Both the position numbers and the translations under genes were made by a program. From assembly GCA_947644595.1 (NCBI GenBank), contig CANSAE010000006.1, forward strand, positions 1 through 64,000: a DNA stretch of 64,000 bases, written 5' to 3'. This DNA comes from an uncultured Clostridia bacterium. GTDB lineage: Bacteria; Bacillota; Clostridia; Oscillospirales; Oscillospiraceae. Below, in pieces: positions 25,589-32,686 of this stretch (position 1 is its first letter; the number at the start of each line of letters is the position of its first letter). The notes beneath the pieces were generated by a model. The model had not been told where the DNA came from. It did no database searches and worked only from the letters and a program-made list of their open reading frames with translations.

Positions 25589-27719
25589 GAATATAGAACT
25601 TCATAATTTTGGTTCTTATAGTGGTCATAATTGTTTTAATTTTGAATCAAGCAAACCCGAAGAGCGCGTAGTCGTGATTGGTGGGAAAAATGGGGCTGGT
25701 AAAACAACGCTCTTTACCGCAATACAAGTGTGCTTTTACGGCAACTATGCATTTGGCTTTAAAACGGCAAGCAAACGGTATCTACGCGAGATTTATAAGC
25801 TCATCAATAATCAGGTGCGAATAGATGAAAATGAGTCTGCGTACATTGAAATTGGTTTTCAGCAGGTAGATAATGCTGATCTGTTTGATTACGTAATACG
25901 TCGTACCTGGTGTTGGCCTCAAAATGAAATTCATGAGACGTTAGCCGTTTGGAAAAACGGTCATAAGCTCGAAGAGGATGAGCTCTTAGCCTTTCAAAAC
26001 TACTTGATCCACTTGATCCCCCCGGATATGTTGAAACTGTACTTTTTTGATGGAGAAAAAATTGCAGATTACTTTTTTGACAATAAAGAAGTAAATATCC
26101 GTGACGCGCTTATGATACTTAGCGGAAATGACACATTTGACATCTTACACGATCAAGTAAAACGTGTGCTTAAAAATTCAGAAAATTCTCAAATTAGCGT
26201 TGCACACGAGTACCTGGTTTCAAAAGCCGAAAACGAGGAATACGGCCAGCAAGTTTTGAATCTTCAGCAAGAAATCGAGACAATTCAAGACACTATCGAT
26301 GAATTAGCAACTGAAATTGAACATCGAAAAAAAGAATACTCCGCTCATGGAGATGTTACTGTCGAAGAATGGACCGAACTCCATAATCAACTCAAAGACG
26401 AAGAAGATAAACGTGAGAGATTAAACTGGCAGCGCAAAGCATTTGCCACAGACTTCCTTCCATTCAGCATGATTCCAGAACTAGTAGGCCAAGTCTTACC
26501 CCAGATACAGGCTGAAAAAGAGCATCAAACATATCGAACATTGAAGAATAGTCTTGAGAAAGACGAGTTTGGAATTGTCCTAGAAAATGCTGTTCGTTCA
26601 ATGGGAAGCCGTCATATCAAGAGAGACTCCCACGACTTACTTTTGGTGATCAGTGACTATCTACTTGATGAAAAATGGGAAAACTTTGAATCGTTATTCG
26701 GACTTTCACATGATGAAGAAGGACAGATTCAGTCTGTAATTAGCAGAATTAATGCATTCGATTCGAATGTTTTTTCTCGTCTTCAAAATAGGATTAACAC
26801 TTCACTTGAAAAAAGCAAGAAAATCCGCGCCCAACTCCAGTTCACAAGTATTGACAATGCAGAAAGCTTTAGGAACACTCTATCTATTCTTGAGGATGAG
26901 CTTAGAATTGCTGTCTTAAAAAAAGAACACGCACAAGAAATGCTGGAATTCAAGCAGACTGATTTAGAACATAAAGAAAGCAATTTGCGTAGTCTGAAAA
27001 AGCTCTTTGAAGGGCAGTTAAAAGCACACTCCGTATCAGCTGTCTCTGGAAAAGTGTTATTACTTTTAGAAGAACTCCAAGATACTCTATATTCAAACCT
27101 AATTCAGCAAGTGGAAAGTGATTTAAACAAAAAGTTCACGCAACTTATTCGAAAGGAAAACTTCTTCTCCCAAATCTATATAGATAATAGTTTTTCGGTC
27201 CACATTCTCAGAAACGAAAATATTAATATAACAGATTTGATCTCATTGTTTAAAACAGGAAGCTCATCAATTGCATCAAGCATACTGGGAGAAGCGGCAC
27301 TATCAGCTTTGCAGGAACGCTATAAAGCATACTCTATTGTTGAATTGCAAAAATCCCTTTCCACCGAAACCGCAGAGCAACTTCTTCTTCCCATCGAGAT
27401 CAACAAAGATCAGCTCTCTAGTGGCGAAAAGCAAATTTTCGTCATGGCGCTGTATTGGGCAATGATGAAGCAAAGCAAAAATGATCTTCCATTTATCATT
27501 GATACACCATTTGCAAGAATTGATACCGAACATAGATCTAACATTACAGAATACTTTTTTAAGAGTCTGACAGGTCAATTACTGATCCTATCCACTGATG
27601 AAGAGCTATCCAACAATCACTTGGAAGCTATGAGCGGCCAGATTTCTCACGTATATATGCTAGAGTATGGGCAGGACAAATGCACTCATATTCATGATAA
27701 TCAGTATTTCGAGGTGTAG
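25578..27719 (+). CDS. dndD: DNA sulfur modification ATPase DndD
   Basis: A 713-residue SMC/Rad50-like ATPase. Walker A is GGKNGAGKTTLF at about 36-47, a long coiled coil spans about 210-520, the signature is LSSGEKQIFVMALYW near 614-628, and Walker B is LPFIIDTPFARID near 637-649. It opens with KIKNIELHNFGSYSG, as in RecF/Rad50 proteins. It is required for sulfur modification and is thought to open or remodel DNA for DndC and DndE. The start lies inside the dndC 3' end; the gene ends 2 nt before dndE. Confidence 0.95.
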   Translation: MKIKNIELHNFGSYSGHNCFNFESSKPEERVVVIGGKNGAGKTTLFTAIQVCFYGNYAFGFKTASKRYLREIYKLINNQVRIDENESAYIEIGFQQVDNADLFDYVIRRTWCWPQNEIHETLAVWKNGHKLEEDELLAFQNYLIHLIPPDMLKLYFFDGEKIADYFFDNKEVNIRDALMILSGNDTFDILHDQVKRVLKNSENSQISVAHEYLVSKAENEEYGQQVLNLQQEIETIQDTIDELATEIEHRKKEYSAHGDVTVEEWTELHNQLKDEEDKRERLNWQRKAFATDFLPFSMIPELVGQVLPQIQAEKEHQTYRTLKNSLEKDEFGIVLENAVRSMGSRHIKRDSHDLLLVISDYLLDEKWENFESLFGLSHDEEGQIQSVISRINAFDSNVFSRLQNRINTSLEKSKKIRAQLQFTSIDNAESFRNTLSILEDELRIAVLKKEHAQEMLEFKQTDLEHKESNLRSLKKLFEGQLKAHSVSAVSGKVLLLLEELQDTLYSNLIQQVESDLNKKFTQLIRKENFFSQIYIDNSFSVHILRNENINITDLISLFKTGSSSIASSILGEAALSALQERYKAYSIVELQKSLSTETAEQLLLPIEINKDQLSSGEKQIFVMALYWAMMKQSKNDLPFIIDTPFARIDTEHRSNITEYFFKSLTGQLLILSTDEELSNNHLEAMSGQISHVYMLEYGQDKCTHIHDNQYFEV

Positions 27720-27721
27720 TT

Positions 27722-28099
27722 ATGGCATTTAAACTGAAAACATCAAAAAAAGCTGCCGAGATATTTGATCGTATTGAGGCTAGTGAAAGTCTGCCATACT
27801 ATACTTTGGTAAAACTTGCAATTGCACTTTCTTTAAGGTCAAAAGATCCACTGAAGGAAAGTGATTTTCATACAAATACGCTGGGACGAGAACTAAATCG
27901 ACAAACCATAACTGGAAATGCAGATGCACTTTATAAATGCCTTATCGAATTGCATACGAAGAAGCACTTGAGCGATGAAGAGTTTTTCCCTGGCTATGTC
28001 AAGGCGCATATTGATCGAGGTGCCATTTTTCTGGATCAAGAACACAGATATAGCGGAGACTTTTTGGTACACTTAACAGAATTGGAAAAGAGCCTTTAA
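27722..28099 (+). CDS. dndE: DNA sulfur modification protein DndE
   Basis: A 125-residue small basic-acidic mixed protein, the last gene of the modification module. Sequence style (FKLKTSKKAAEIFDRIEASESLPYYTLVKLAIALSL) and position after dndD match DndE, which binds nicked DNA or bridges DndC and DndD. The ribosome site GAGGTG overlaps the dndD stop. Downstream come attachment-like copy 3 and a terminator, which close the block. Confidence 0.92.
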   Translation: MAFKLKTSKKAAEIFDRIEASESLPYYTLVKLAIALSLRSKDPLKESDFHTNTLGRELNRQTITGNADALYKCLIELHTKKHLSDEEFFPGYVKAHIDRGAIFLDQEHRYSGDFLVHLTELEKSL

Positions 28100-28142
28100 T
28101 TATTGTTGAATGATGATTTTAATTTTATCAGCAGATGTGATT

Positions 28143-28172
28143 CAATTTCTACACCGCTATAAACAAAGAAAA
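28143..28172. repeat. Attachment-like repeat, copy 3
   Basis: The core CGCTATAAACAAAGAAAA is at 28155-28172, preceded by CAATTTCTACAC, almost the same as copy 2. It lies 44 nt after the dndE stop and touches the terminator at 28171. Confidence 0.85.
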
Positions 28173-28199
28173 CTCCGGGAGCAAATTGCTCCCGGAGTT
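28171..28199. terminator. Bidirectional terminator after dndE
   Basis: AACTCCGGGAGC (28171-28182) pairs with GCTCCCGGAGTT (28188-28199), 12 bp with a 5-nt loop. It is shared by dndE on the plus strand and the DUF6076 gene on the minus strand, where the attachment-like repeat supplies the T-rich tail. Confidence 0.85.
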
Positions 28200-28212
28200 T
28201 CTGATTGTATGA

Positions 28213-29445
28213 CTATCCTTTTCCGTATTTTTCCCGCAGGCTCTGGTGTCCCTTCTGGTCTTGCCGACGAAGCTCATCTCCGGTTAGGGTTTCCCATTCG
28301 TTTTTCTCGCCGGGAGTCAGGTCGAGAAACATCATTGTTCCCGGGTAGAATACCTCCGGGTCAAAGTCCCAATGACCCGCCACACGCCGCTGCCAGACTG
28401 TTTCTATTTCCAGCAACTCCGCCTTGCCTGCCTCGTAACTTTTCAGTTCATGAGTAATATCGATCTTTCTCAAAAACGCTTCAGCGCTGAGCTCGCCCCG
28501 CAGGTACTCCATCCGAGCGAGACGAGCGTTCTCAGTCCAGACATCATACTGCTCAAAGCTCATGGGGATGAGCCTATCTCTTTCGCTGGGATGGGCATCC
28601 TCCCACCGCAGCAGACGGGCGTACATTCGATCCCGCAGCTTTTTACAAATCAACAAAGCCTCATCCTGCGCGACAGCTTCCAGACGAGCGAGATTCGCTC
28701 CCCGCTGCTTACAGCTCTGCCCATCGGTCACCCGGTCACAGTACCGGGTGACCTTTTTTGTTTTCGGAATGAAATACCGCCAGCAGTAATCACACCGGGC
28801 AATACGCTGTTTGTCTTGCCGGAAGTACAGAGCCAATTCCAGAAGATAAAGCCCAAAGAGATTGTGAATCCCAAAGACACGCTGACCCTCCGGCAGACTG
28901 TCCAACGACGCAGGGTCACAGATTTGAGCCACATCGGGATGAGTTCGCTTCAGCTTCTCAAACCGCTCCTGCTGGCTGGCCCGCTCCATACCGTCAAAGG
29001 TCACCTCCAAGACATTTCGCAGGAAGGTCTGAACACGAAACGGTTCCTGCAAGACCCGGAGGATCTGATATCCGGCCGTCAGCAGGAAGGATGCAGAACC
29101 GTCGTCCTGCATTTGTAAACACTGATAAAGCAGCTCCCCTAACAAGAAAAAGCTCACCGGATCCCGTTCTTGAAGCATAGACGGGAGAAGAAGCGCCTCT
29201 GCAACGAAATCCTCCAAATCGGCAACAGGGATATCCAGCTTCGGCTCAAACAGAGGATGTTCATCCCCCAACCGTTGGACCTCCCGGCGGTAATCCGTGT
29301 AGTCGATCTCCGAAGCGGCGATCAAGAGCTCGGCAGGCGTGGCGGCGGACAAACGCTCCACTGCTCCGTTTCCGTAATGGAGCACGACAGAGAAATGACC
29401 GCTGTCCGCCTCTGTCAGAAACAGTTGAGAACCGCCATAAGCCAT
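28213..29445 (-). CDS. DUF6076-like protein with a Cys zinc-binding segment
   Basis: A 410-residue protein I recall as the DUF6076 family (name from memory). The middle has CDYCWRYFIPKTKKVTRYCDR followed by a Cys at GQSCKQRGAN, a likely zinc-binding knuckle. The rest is helical and charged, with no catalytic motif I can name. The ATG at 29445 is preferred because GGAGGGAG lies upstream; a further ATG at 29463 overlaps that site. Its GC-rich codon use is unlike the adjacent dnd genes, so it belongs to a different block. It is divergent from the excisionase operon. Function unknown. Confidence 0.7.
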   Translation of the reverse strand: MAYGGSQLFLTEADSGHFSVVLHYGNGAVERLSAATPAELLIAASEIDYTDYRREVQRLGDEHPLFEPKLDIPVADLEDFVAEALLLPSMLQERDPVSFFLLGELLYQCLQMQDDGSASFLLTAGYQILRVLQEPFRVQTFLRNVLEVTFDGMERASQQERFEKLKRTHPDVAQICDPASLDSLPEGQRVFGIHNLFGLYLLELALYFRQDKQRIARCDYCWRYFIPKTKKVTRYCDRVTDGQSCKQRGANLARLEAVAQDEALLICKKLRDRMYARLLRWEDAHPSERDRLIPMSFEQYDVWTENARLARMEYLRGELSAEAFLRKIDITHELKSYEAGKAELLEIETVWQRRVAGHWDFDPEVFYPGTMMFLDLTPGEKNEWETLTGDELRRQDQKGHQSLREKYGKG

Positions 29446-29555
29446 ATGCGACACTCCCTCCAAAAAAGATCACTTCCTGATGTAAGTTCCCGTAAAGACA
29501 TTCTATCATAAAACTATCGTCGACGATAGATGAAAATGAGAACCTTGAAAACTGA

Positions 29556-29688
29556 ATACCCACCATCGGAGAGGATACTCCTCTGGGGAAAGTGCGCCGG
29601 GACTTCGCAGTACGAAAGAGCGCACCGACAGAGGGAAGACGTTGCGGTGCAAACCCGGGACAGGAAGCAGTACGGTGAGTGGCAATAA
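29556..29688 (+). ncRNA. Structured leader upstream of the excisionase gene (candidate)
   Basis: Nested pairing is visible: CCTCTG (29580-29585) with CAGAGG (29629-29634), and inside it GTGCGC (29592-29597) with GCGCAC (29620-29625). CCAC at the 5' end could close with GTGG near 29678-29682. CCGGGAC followed by GCAGTACG occurs twice (29598-29613 and 29656-29673). A rival hairpin AGAGG/CCTCT sits at 29570-29584. The element ends about 20 nt before the excisionase start. It looks like a regulatory RNA; no known class is recognised. Confidence 0.45.
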
Positions 29689-29709
29689 TCTTTTGAAAGA
29701 AGGAATCAA

Positions 29710-29922
29710 ATGAAAGTATCTGAATTCAAATCTTACGACGAGCTGCCGTTGTTCCTCAACGCGGAGACCGTCGCCAAAGCCCTGGGCGTGTCACCGTCCA
29801 CCGGGTACGAACTCATGCGGGTGCCGGACTTCCCTGCCCTGCACATCGGCAACCGCATCGTGGTGCCGAAAGAAAAATTCATTCAGTGGGTAGAGACGAA
29901 CAGCAACGGAGGTGCGAAATGA
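29710..29922 (+). CDS. Excisionase-type helix-turn-helix protein
   Basis: A 70-residue DNA-binding protein of the HTH_17/excisionase kind: LFLNAETVAKALGVSPSTGYELM is the helix-turn-helix and FPALHIGNRIVVPKEKFIQWV the wing. Such proteins bend attachment DNA and steer tyrosine integrases toward excision. AGAAGGAA precedes the ATG. Its TGA overlaps the next ATG by 4 nt. It probably works with one or both integrases 2-3 kb downstream. Confidence 0.8.
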   Translation: MKVSEFKSYDELPLFLNAETVAKALGVSPSTGYELMRVPDFPALHIGNRIVVPKEKFIQWVETNSNGGAK

Positions 29923-30290
29923 GTAACAGGTGGACAGATACATACAAGGCAAATTATTTTTCCCTGCCGAACGACATCTATCTGCTCGGTCTGAAGCCCC
30001 GGGAGCTCGCCGTGTACTCCTTCCTGCTCCGATGCGAAGACCGGAAAACCTACCAGTGCCATCCCAGTTACAAGACCATCGGGAACGCCACCGGCATGAG
30101 CGAAACCACCGTGCAAAAAAGTGTCCGGGGCTTGGAAGACAAGTGTCTCATCTACACCGAGCGGACCACCATCACCACAAAAGACGGTGAGAAACGCAAC
30201 GGCACCCTGCTCTACACCATCCGACCGTTTCGTGAGGCGCTGGACTACTACTACTACTACTACGAGGTGACAGCGCAGATGCACCTGTGA
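29919..30290 (+). CDS. Winged-helix protein, replication-initiator-like
   Basis: A 123-residue protein with a helix-turn-helix (YKTIGNATGMSETTVQKSVRGLEDKCLI) after an N-terminal segment YFSLPNDIYLLGLKPRELAVYSFLL. This resembles the N-terminal domain of mobile-element replication initiators and DnaD-like proteins. It ends in a run of six Tyr codons, which is unusual. The ATG at 29919 overlaps the excisionase stop and has GGAGGTG upstream. It may regulate or replicate the element. The long C-terminal part of typical initiators is absent. Confidence 0.65.
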   Translation: MSNRWTDTYKANYFSLPNDIYLLGLKPRELAVYSFLLRCEDRKTYQCHPSYKTIGNATGMSETTVQKSVRGLEDKCLIYTERTTITTKDGEKRNGTLLYTIRPFREALDYYYYYYEVTAQMHL

Positions 30291-30401
30291 ACGCCTGTGT
30301 GCCGCTGTGTACGGTCTTTAAAGCAAGGGAAACACCGTACCCATCCGCAACCATTCGGGCAAACCGACGGCAAGTTTTAAGAGAATAAACGGAGCAGGAG
30401 A

Positions 30402-30574
30402 AAGGGCTGACGCTATTGTTGCGTCAGCCCACCCACTTCTGCCCGCAGTGCGGGCAGTTCACACCTTTGAAAATGACGCTGTTTTCGAAGGTGTAAAAGG
30501 CGCTTGACGCTATTATTTTTGATATTTAAGAAAAAGCCCATGAATCGGGCATTTTTCGTGACGCTATTTTAACT
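30402..30574. repeat. Hairpin cluster with repeated GACGCTATT
   Basis: GACGCTATT or a one-base variant occurs at 30409, 30475, 30506 and 30560. Three hairpins are interleaved: GGCTGACGC/GCGTCAGCC near 30406-30428, CTGCCCGC/GCGGGCAG at 30439-30457, and CACCTTTGAAAA/TTTTCGAAGGTG at 30462-30493. A fourth at 30531-30556 (AAAAAGCCC...GGGCATTTTT) looks like a terminator. The repeat shares GACGCTAT with attachment-like copy 4, so integrase arm-type sites or an iteron origin are both possible. No gene is in 30291-30586. Confidence 0.6.
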
Positions 30575-30586
30575 ATGGAGGGAATT

Positions 30587-30991
30587 ATGACGACTGAAAA
30601 ATCCAGACACACGGTTTGGTTGAGGAATGATGCATGGGAAGACGTCGTAAGTCATTACCGTGACGATAACTGTGCGACACAAAACGAATACATAGAAAAA
30701 GCGATTCGGTTTTATACCGGATACCTGAACGCAGAGAATGCGGGCGCATACCTGCCCCGTGTCCTGGCGACGATGGTGGAAGGCAAGCTGGATATGCTGG
30801 GGTCGCGCATCGGAAGGCTGCTGTTCAAGCTGGCGGTGGAGTGCAATATCTCCAATCACATCCTGGCGGCAGATACAGACATGGATGTGCCCACCTACGA
30901 AAGGCTGCGTGGCCGGAGCGTCCGAGAGGTAAAAGAAACCAATGGCAAGATTTCATTCAAGGACGACCTCATCTTCCAAAGGAGCGTGTGA
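30587..30991 (+). CDS. Ribbon-helix-helix-like accessory protein
   Basis: A 134-residue protein. The N-terminus (SRHTVWLRNDAWEDVVSHYRDDNCATQNEYIEKAIRFY) fits a ribbon-helix-helix DNA-binding fold, as seen in mobilisation and partition accessory proteins. The C-terminal part is charged and unassigned. The ATG at 30587 has GGAGG 6 nt upstream; an ATG at 30575 overlaps that site and is rejected. It lies just after the repeat cluster, which it may bind. Confidence 0.6.
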   Translation: MTTEKSRHTVWLRNDAWEDVVSHYRDDNCATQNEYIEKAIRFYTGYLNAENAGAYLPRVLATMVEGKLDMLGSRIGRLLFKLAVECNISNHILAADTDMDVPTYERLRGRSVREVKETNGKISFKDDLIFQRSV

Positions 30992-30999
30992 TGCCCACC

Positions 31000-31029
31000 C
31001 AAAATCTGCGACGCTATAAACAAAGAAAA
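31000..31029. repeat. Attachment-like repeat, copy 4
   Basis: The core CGCTATAAACAAAGAAAA is at 31012-31029, preceded by AAAATCTGCGA. It lies in the 110-nt gap between the RHH gene and the small secreted-type gene, in the middle of what otherwise reads as one excisionase-to-integrase operon. Confidence 0.8.
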
Positions 31030-31101
31030 AATCCCCTGGCTATTTCCCGCGAACTGTGGTATGTGTTGTGGCTACCAAAAAACGAAGGAGTTGAATCACA
31101 C

Positions 31102-31464
31102 ATGAAGAAAGGAATCCTACCCGCGGCAATCCTCTGCACAGCAGTCTGCATCGGACTGCATACACCGTCCAATCAGGCAGAGGATGTTATCCCGACACCG
31201 GAACCGGCGCAAATTGAAATCATCGCAACACCGACGCCCGTCCCTGAAATTGAAATCGAAGAACCCGTCGTGGAAGTTATCGCGCCTGAACCGGAACCGA
31301 CGCCGGAACCTGCGGTCCAACCTCCGGCCGCTAACCAAACCGTGCAGGCCGGAGACATGGTCTACGTTCCCGGCTTCGGTTGGCTGGAAAGCCAGGGCGA
31401 AGGAACCGTGACCTACGACGAGAACATGCGTGAGAACGGCAACAAGGTCGGCATCATGGGCTAA
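31102..31464 (+). CDS. Small membrane-anchored Pro/Glu-rich protein (DUF6550-like)
   Basis: A 120-residue protein with an N-terminal hydrophobic segment (MKKGILPAAILCTAVCIGLH) that is a signal anchor, then a long Pro-Glu-Thr linker, then a short conserved tail with YVPGFGWLESQGEGTV. I recall this type as DUF6550, often found beside integrases in Clostridia. AAGGAG precedes the ATG. It ends 13 nt before the first integrase. The role is unknown; export is inferred from the N-terminus. Confidence 0.65.
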   Translation: MKKGILPAAILCTAVCIGLHTPSNQAEDVIPTPEPAQIEIIATPTPVPEIEIEEPVVEVIAPEPEPTPEPAVQPPAANQTVQAGDMVYVPGFGWLESQGEGTVTYDENMRENGNKVGIMG

Positions 31465-31477
31465 GGAGGAAAACACA

Positions 31478-32686
31478 ATGGCAAAACGCAGACCTGCCGG
31501 TGACGGCATGGTACGCAAGCGCGATGACGGCCGATGGGAAGGCCGCATCGTGATTGGACACAAGTCAGACGGCAGTCCCATCTTCCGCTACCTCTACGGC
31601 GTGACTCAAAAGGAACTGTTGGACAAGCTCCATCAGGACATCGAACGCTACCGGGATGTGGAACTCACAGAGGACAGCCGCATGACCTTGGGCGAATGGC
31701 TGGACCTCTGGCTGGAAGAATACGCCGCCGCTACCGTGCGTCCCACCACCCTCACCGGCTATCGCCGGTACACGAACCACTACATCAAACCGTACCTCGG
31801 CGATAAGCGGATATCGCAAATCACCGCCAACGACATCCAGAAACTATATCTCAAACTGAAAGACGAAGGCCGCATCCACGAACACCCGGAGCGCGGACAC
31901 CGGCTTGCCGGCGGCACCATCTGCCGCATCCACGCCATGCTCCACCGGGCGATGAAAGACGCTGTGCAGGCCAATGTCATTCCAAGCAATCCAACCGAGG
32001 GCACTGTCGTCCCGAAGCCGGACTACAAGCCCAAGCAAATACTGAACGACGAGCAACTGGAGCGATTCATGGACGCCATCCGGAAAGACACAGTCTGGTA
32101 CGATTTTTTCTACACAGAGCTCACCACCGGACTGCGCCGGGGTGAGATATGCGGTCTGCAATGGCAGGACTTCGACTCGGAAAACGGTACGCTGAAAATC
32201 TCCCGCACCCTGCGCTGTCCCACCGTGAACGAATACATCACCGGGGAAACGAAAACCGGGAAAGGCATGCGCACCATCGTCCTGCCGAAAAGCACCGCAG
32301 ACATTCTGCGCGCACGGCAGGAAACCGCGCTCACGGAATGGATATTCCCCAACCCCGTCCGCCCGGAGCTCCCCATCGCGCCCCAGACGGCATACGGGCA
32401 TCTGAAGACCATTCTCAAAAGAGCCGGACTTCCCAACATTCGCTTCCACGACCTGCGGCACACCTTCGCCACCCACACCCTCACCAGCGGCGTGGACGCG
32501 AAGACCCTGTCCGGCATCCTGGGACACACCAACGCGTCCTTCACCCTGGACACCTACACCCACGTCACCACCGATATGCAAAAACAGGCGTCGGACATCG
32601 TGGGCAATTTCATGGAGGACATCTTCGGAAAGGAGTTGAGACCGTGGCAAAAAAGCGAAAAAGCGGCGACGGGACCGTCCGACTGA
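31478..32686 (+). CDS. Tyrosine-type site-specific integrase 1
   Basis: A 402-residue lambda-type integrase. The N-terminus is an AP2-like arm-binding domain (GDGMVRKRDDGRWEGRIVIG), then a SAM-like core-binding domain at about 65-165, then the catalytic domain. Active-site residues: Arg in TTGLRRGEICGLQW, His-x-x-Arg in FHDLRHTFATH, His in GHTNASFTLDTYTHV with Tyr in DTYTH. The ATG at 31478 follows AAGGAGG. Its 3' end overlaps the second integrase by 43 nt. It is intact and is a strong candidate for the enzyme that acts at the tRNA-Pro site. Confidence 0.92.
   Translation: MAKRRPAGDGMVRKRDDGRWEGRIVIGHKSDGSPIFRYLYGVTQKELLDKLHQDIERYRDVELTEDSRMTLGEWLDLWLEEYAAATVRPTTLTGYRRYTNHYIKPYLGDKRISQITANDIQKLYLKLKDEGRIHEHPERGHRLAGGTICRIHAMLHRAMKDAVQANVIPSNPTEGTVVPKPDYKPKQILNDEQLERFMDAIRKDTVWYDFFYTELTTGLRRGEICGLQWQDFDSENGTLKISRTLRCPTVNEYITGETKTGKGMRTIVLPKSTADILRARQETALTEWIFPNPVRPELPIAPQTAYGHLKTILKRAGLPNIRFHDLRHTFATHTLTSGVDAKTLSGILGHTNASFTLDTYTHVTTDMQKQASDIVGNFMEDIFGKELRPWQKSEKAATGPSD

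Noticed and set aside
32149-32643. Upstream extension of the second integrase frame
   Set aside because: It lies entirely within the first integrase gene in another frame; the real start is the GTG at 32644 with a ribosome site.
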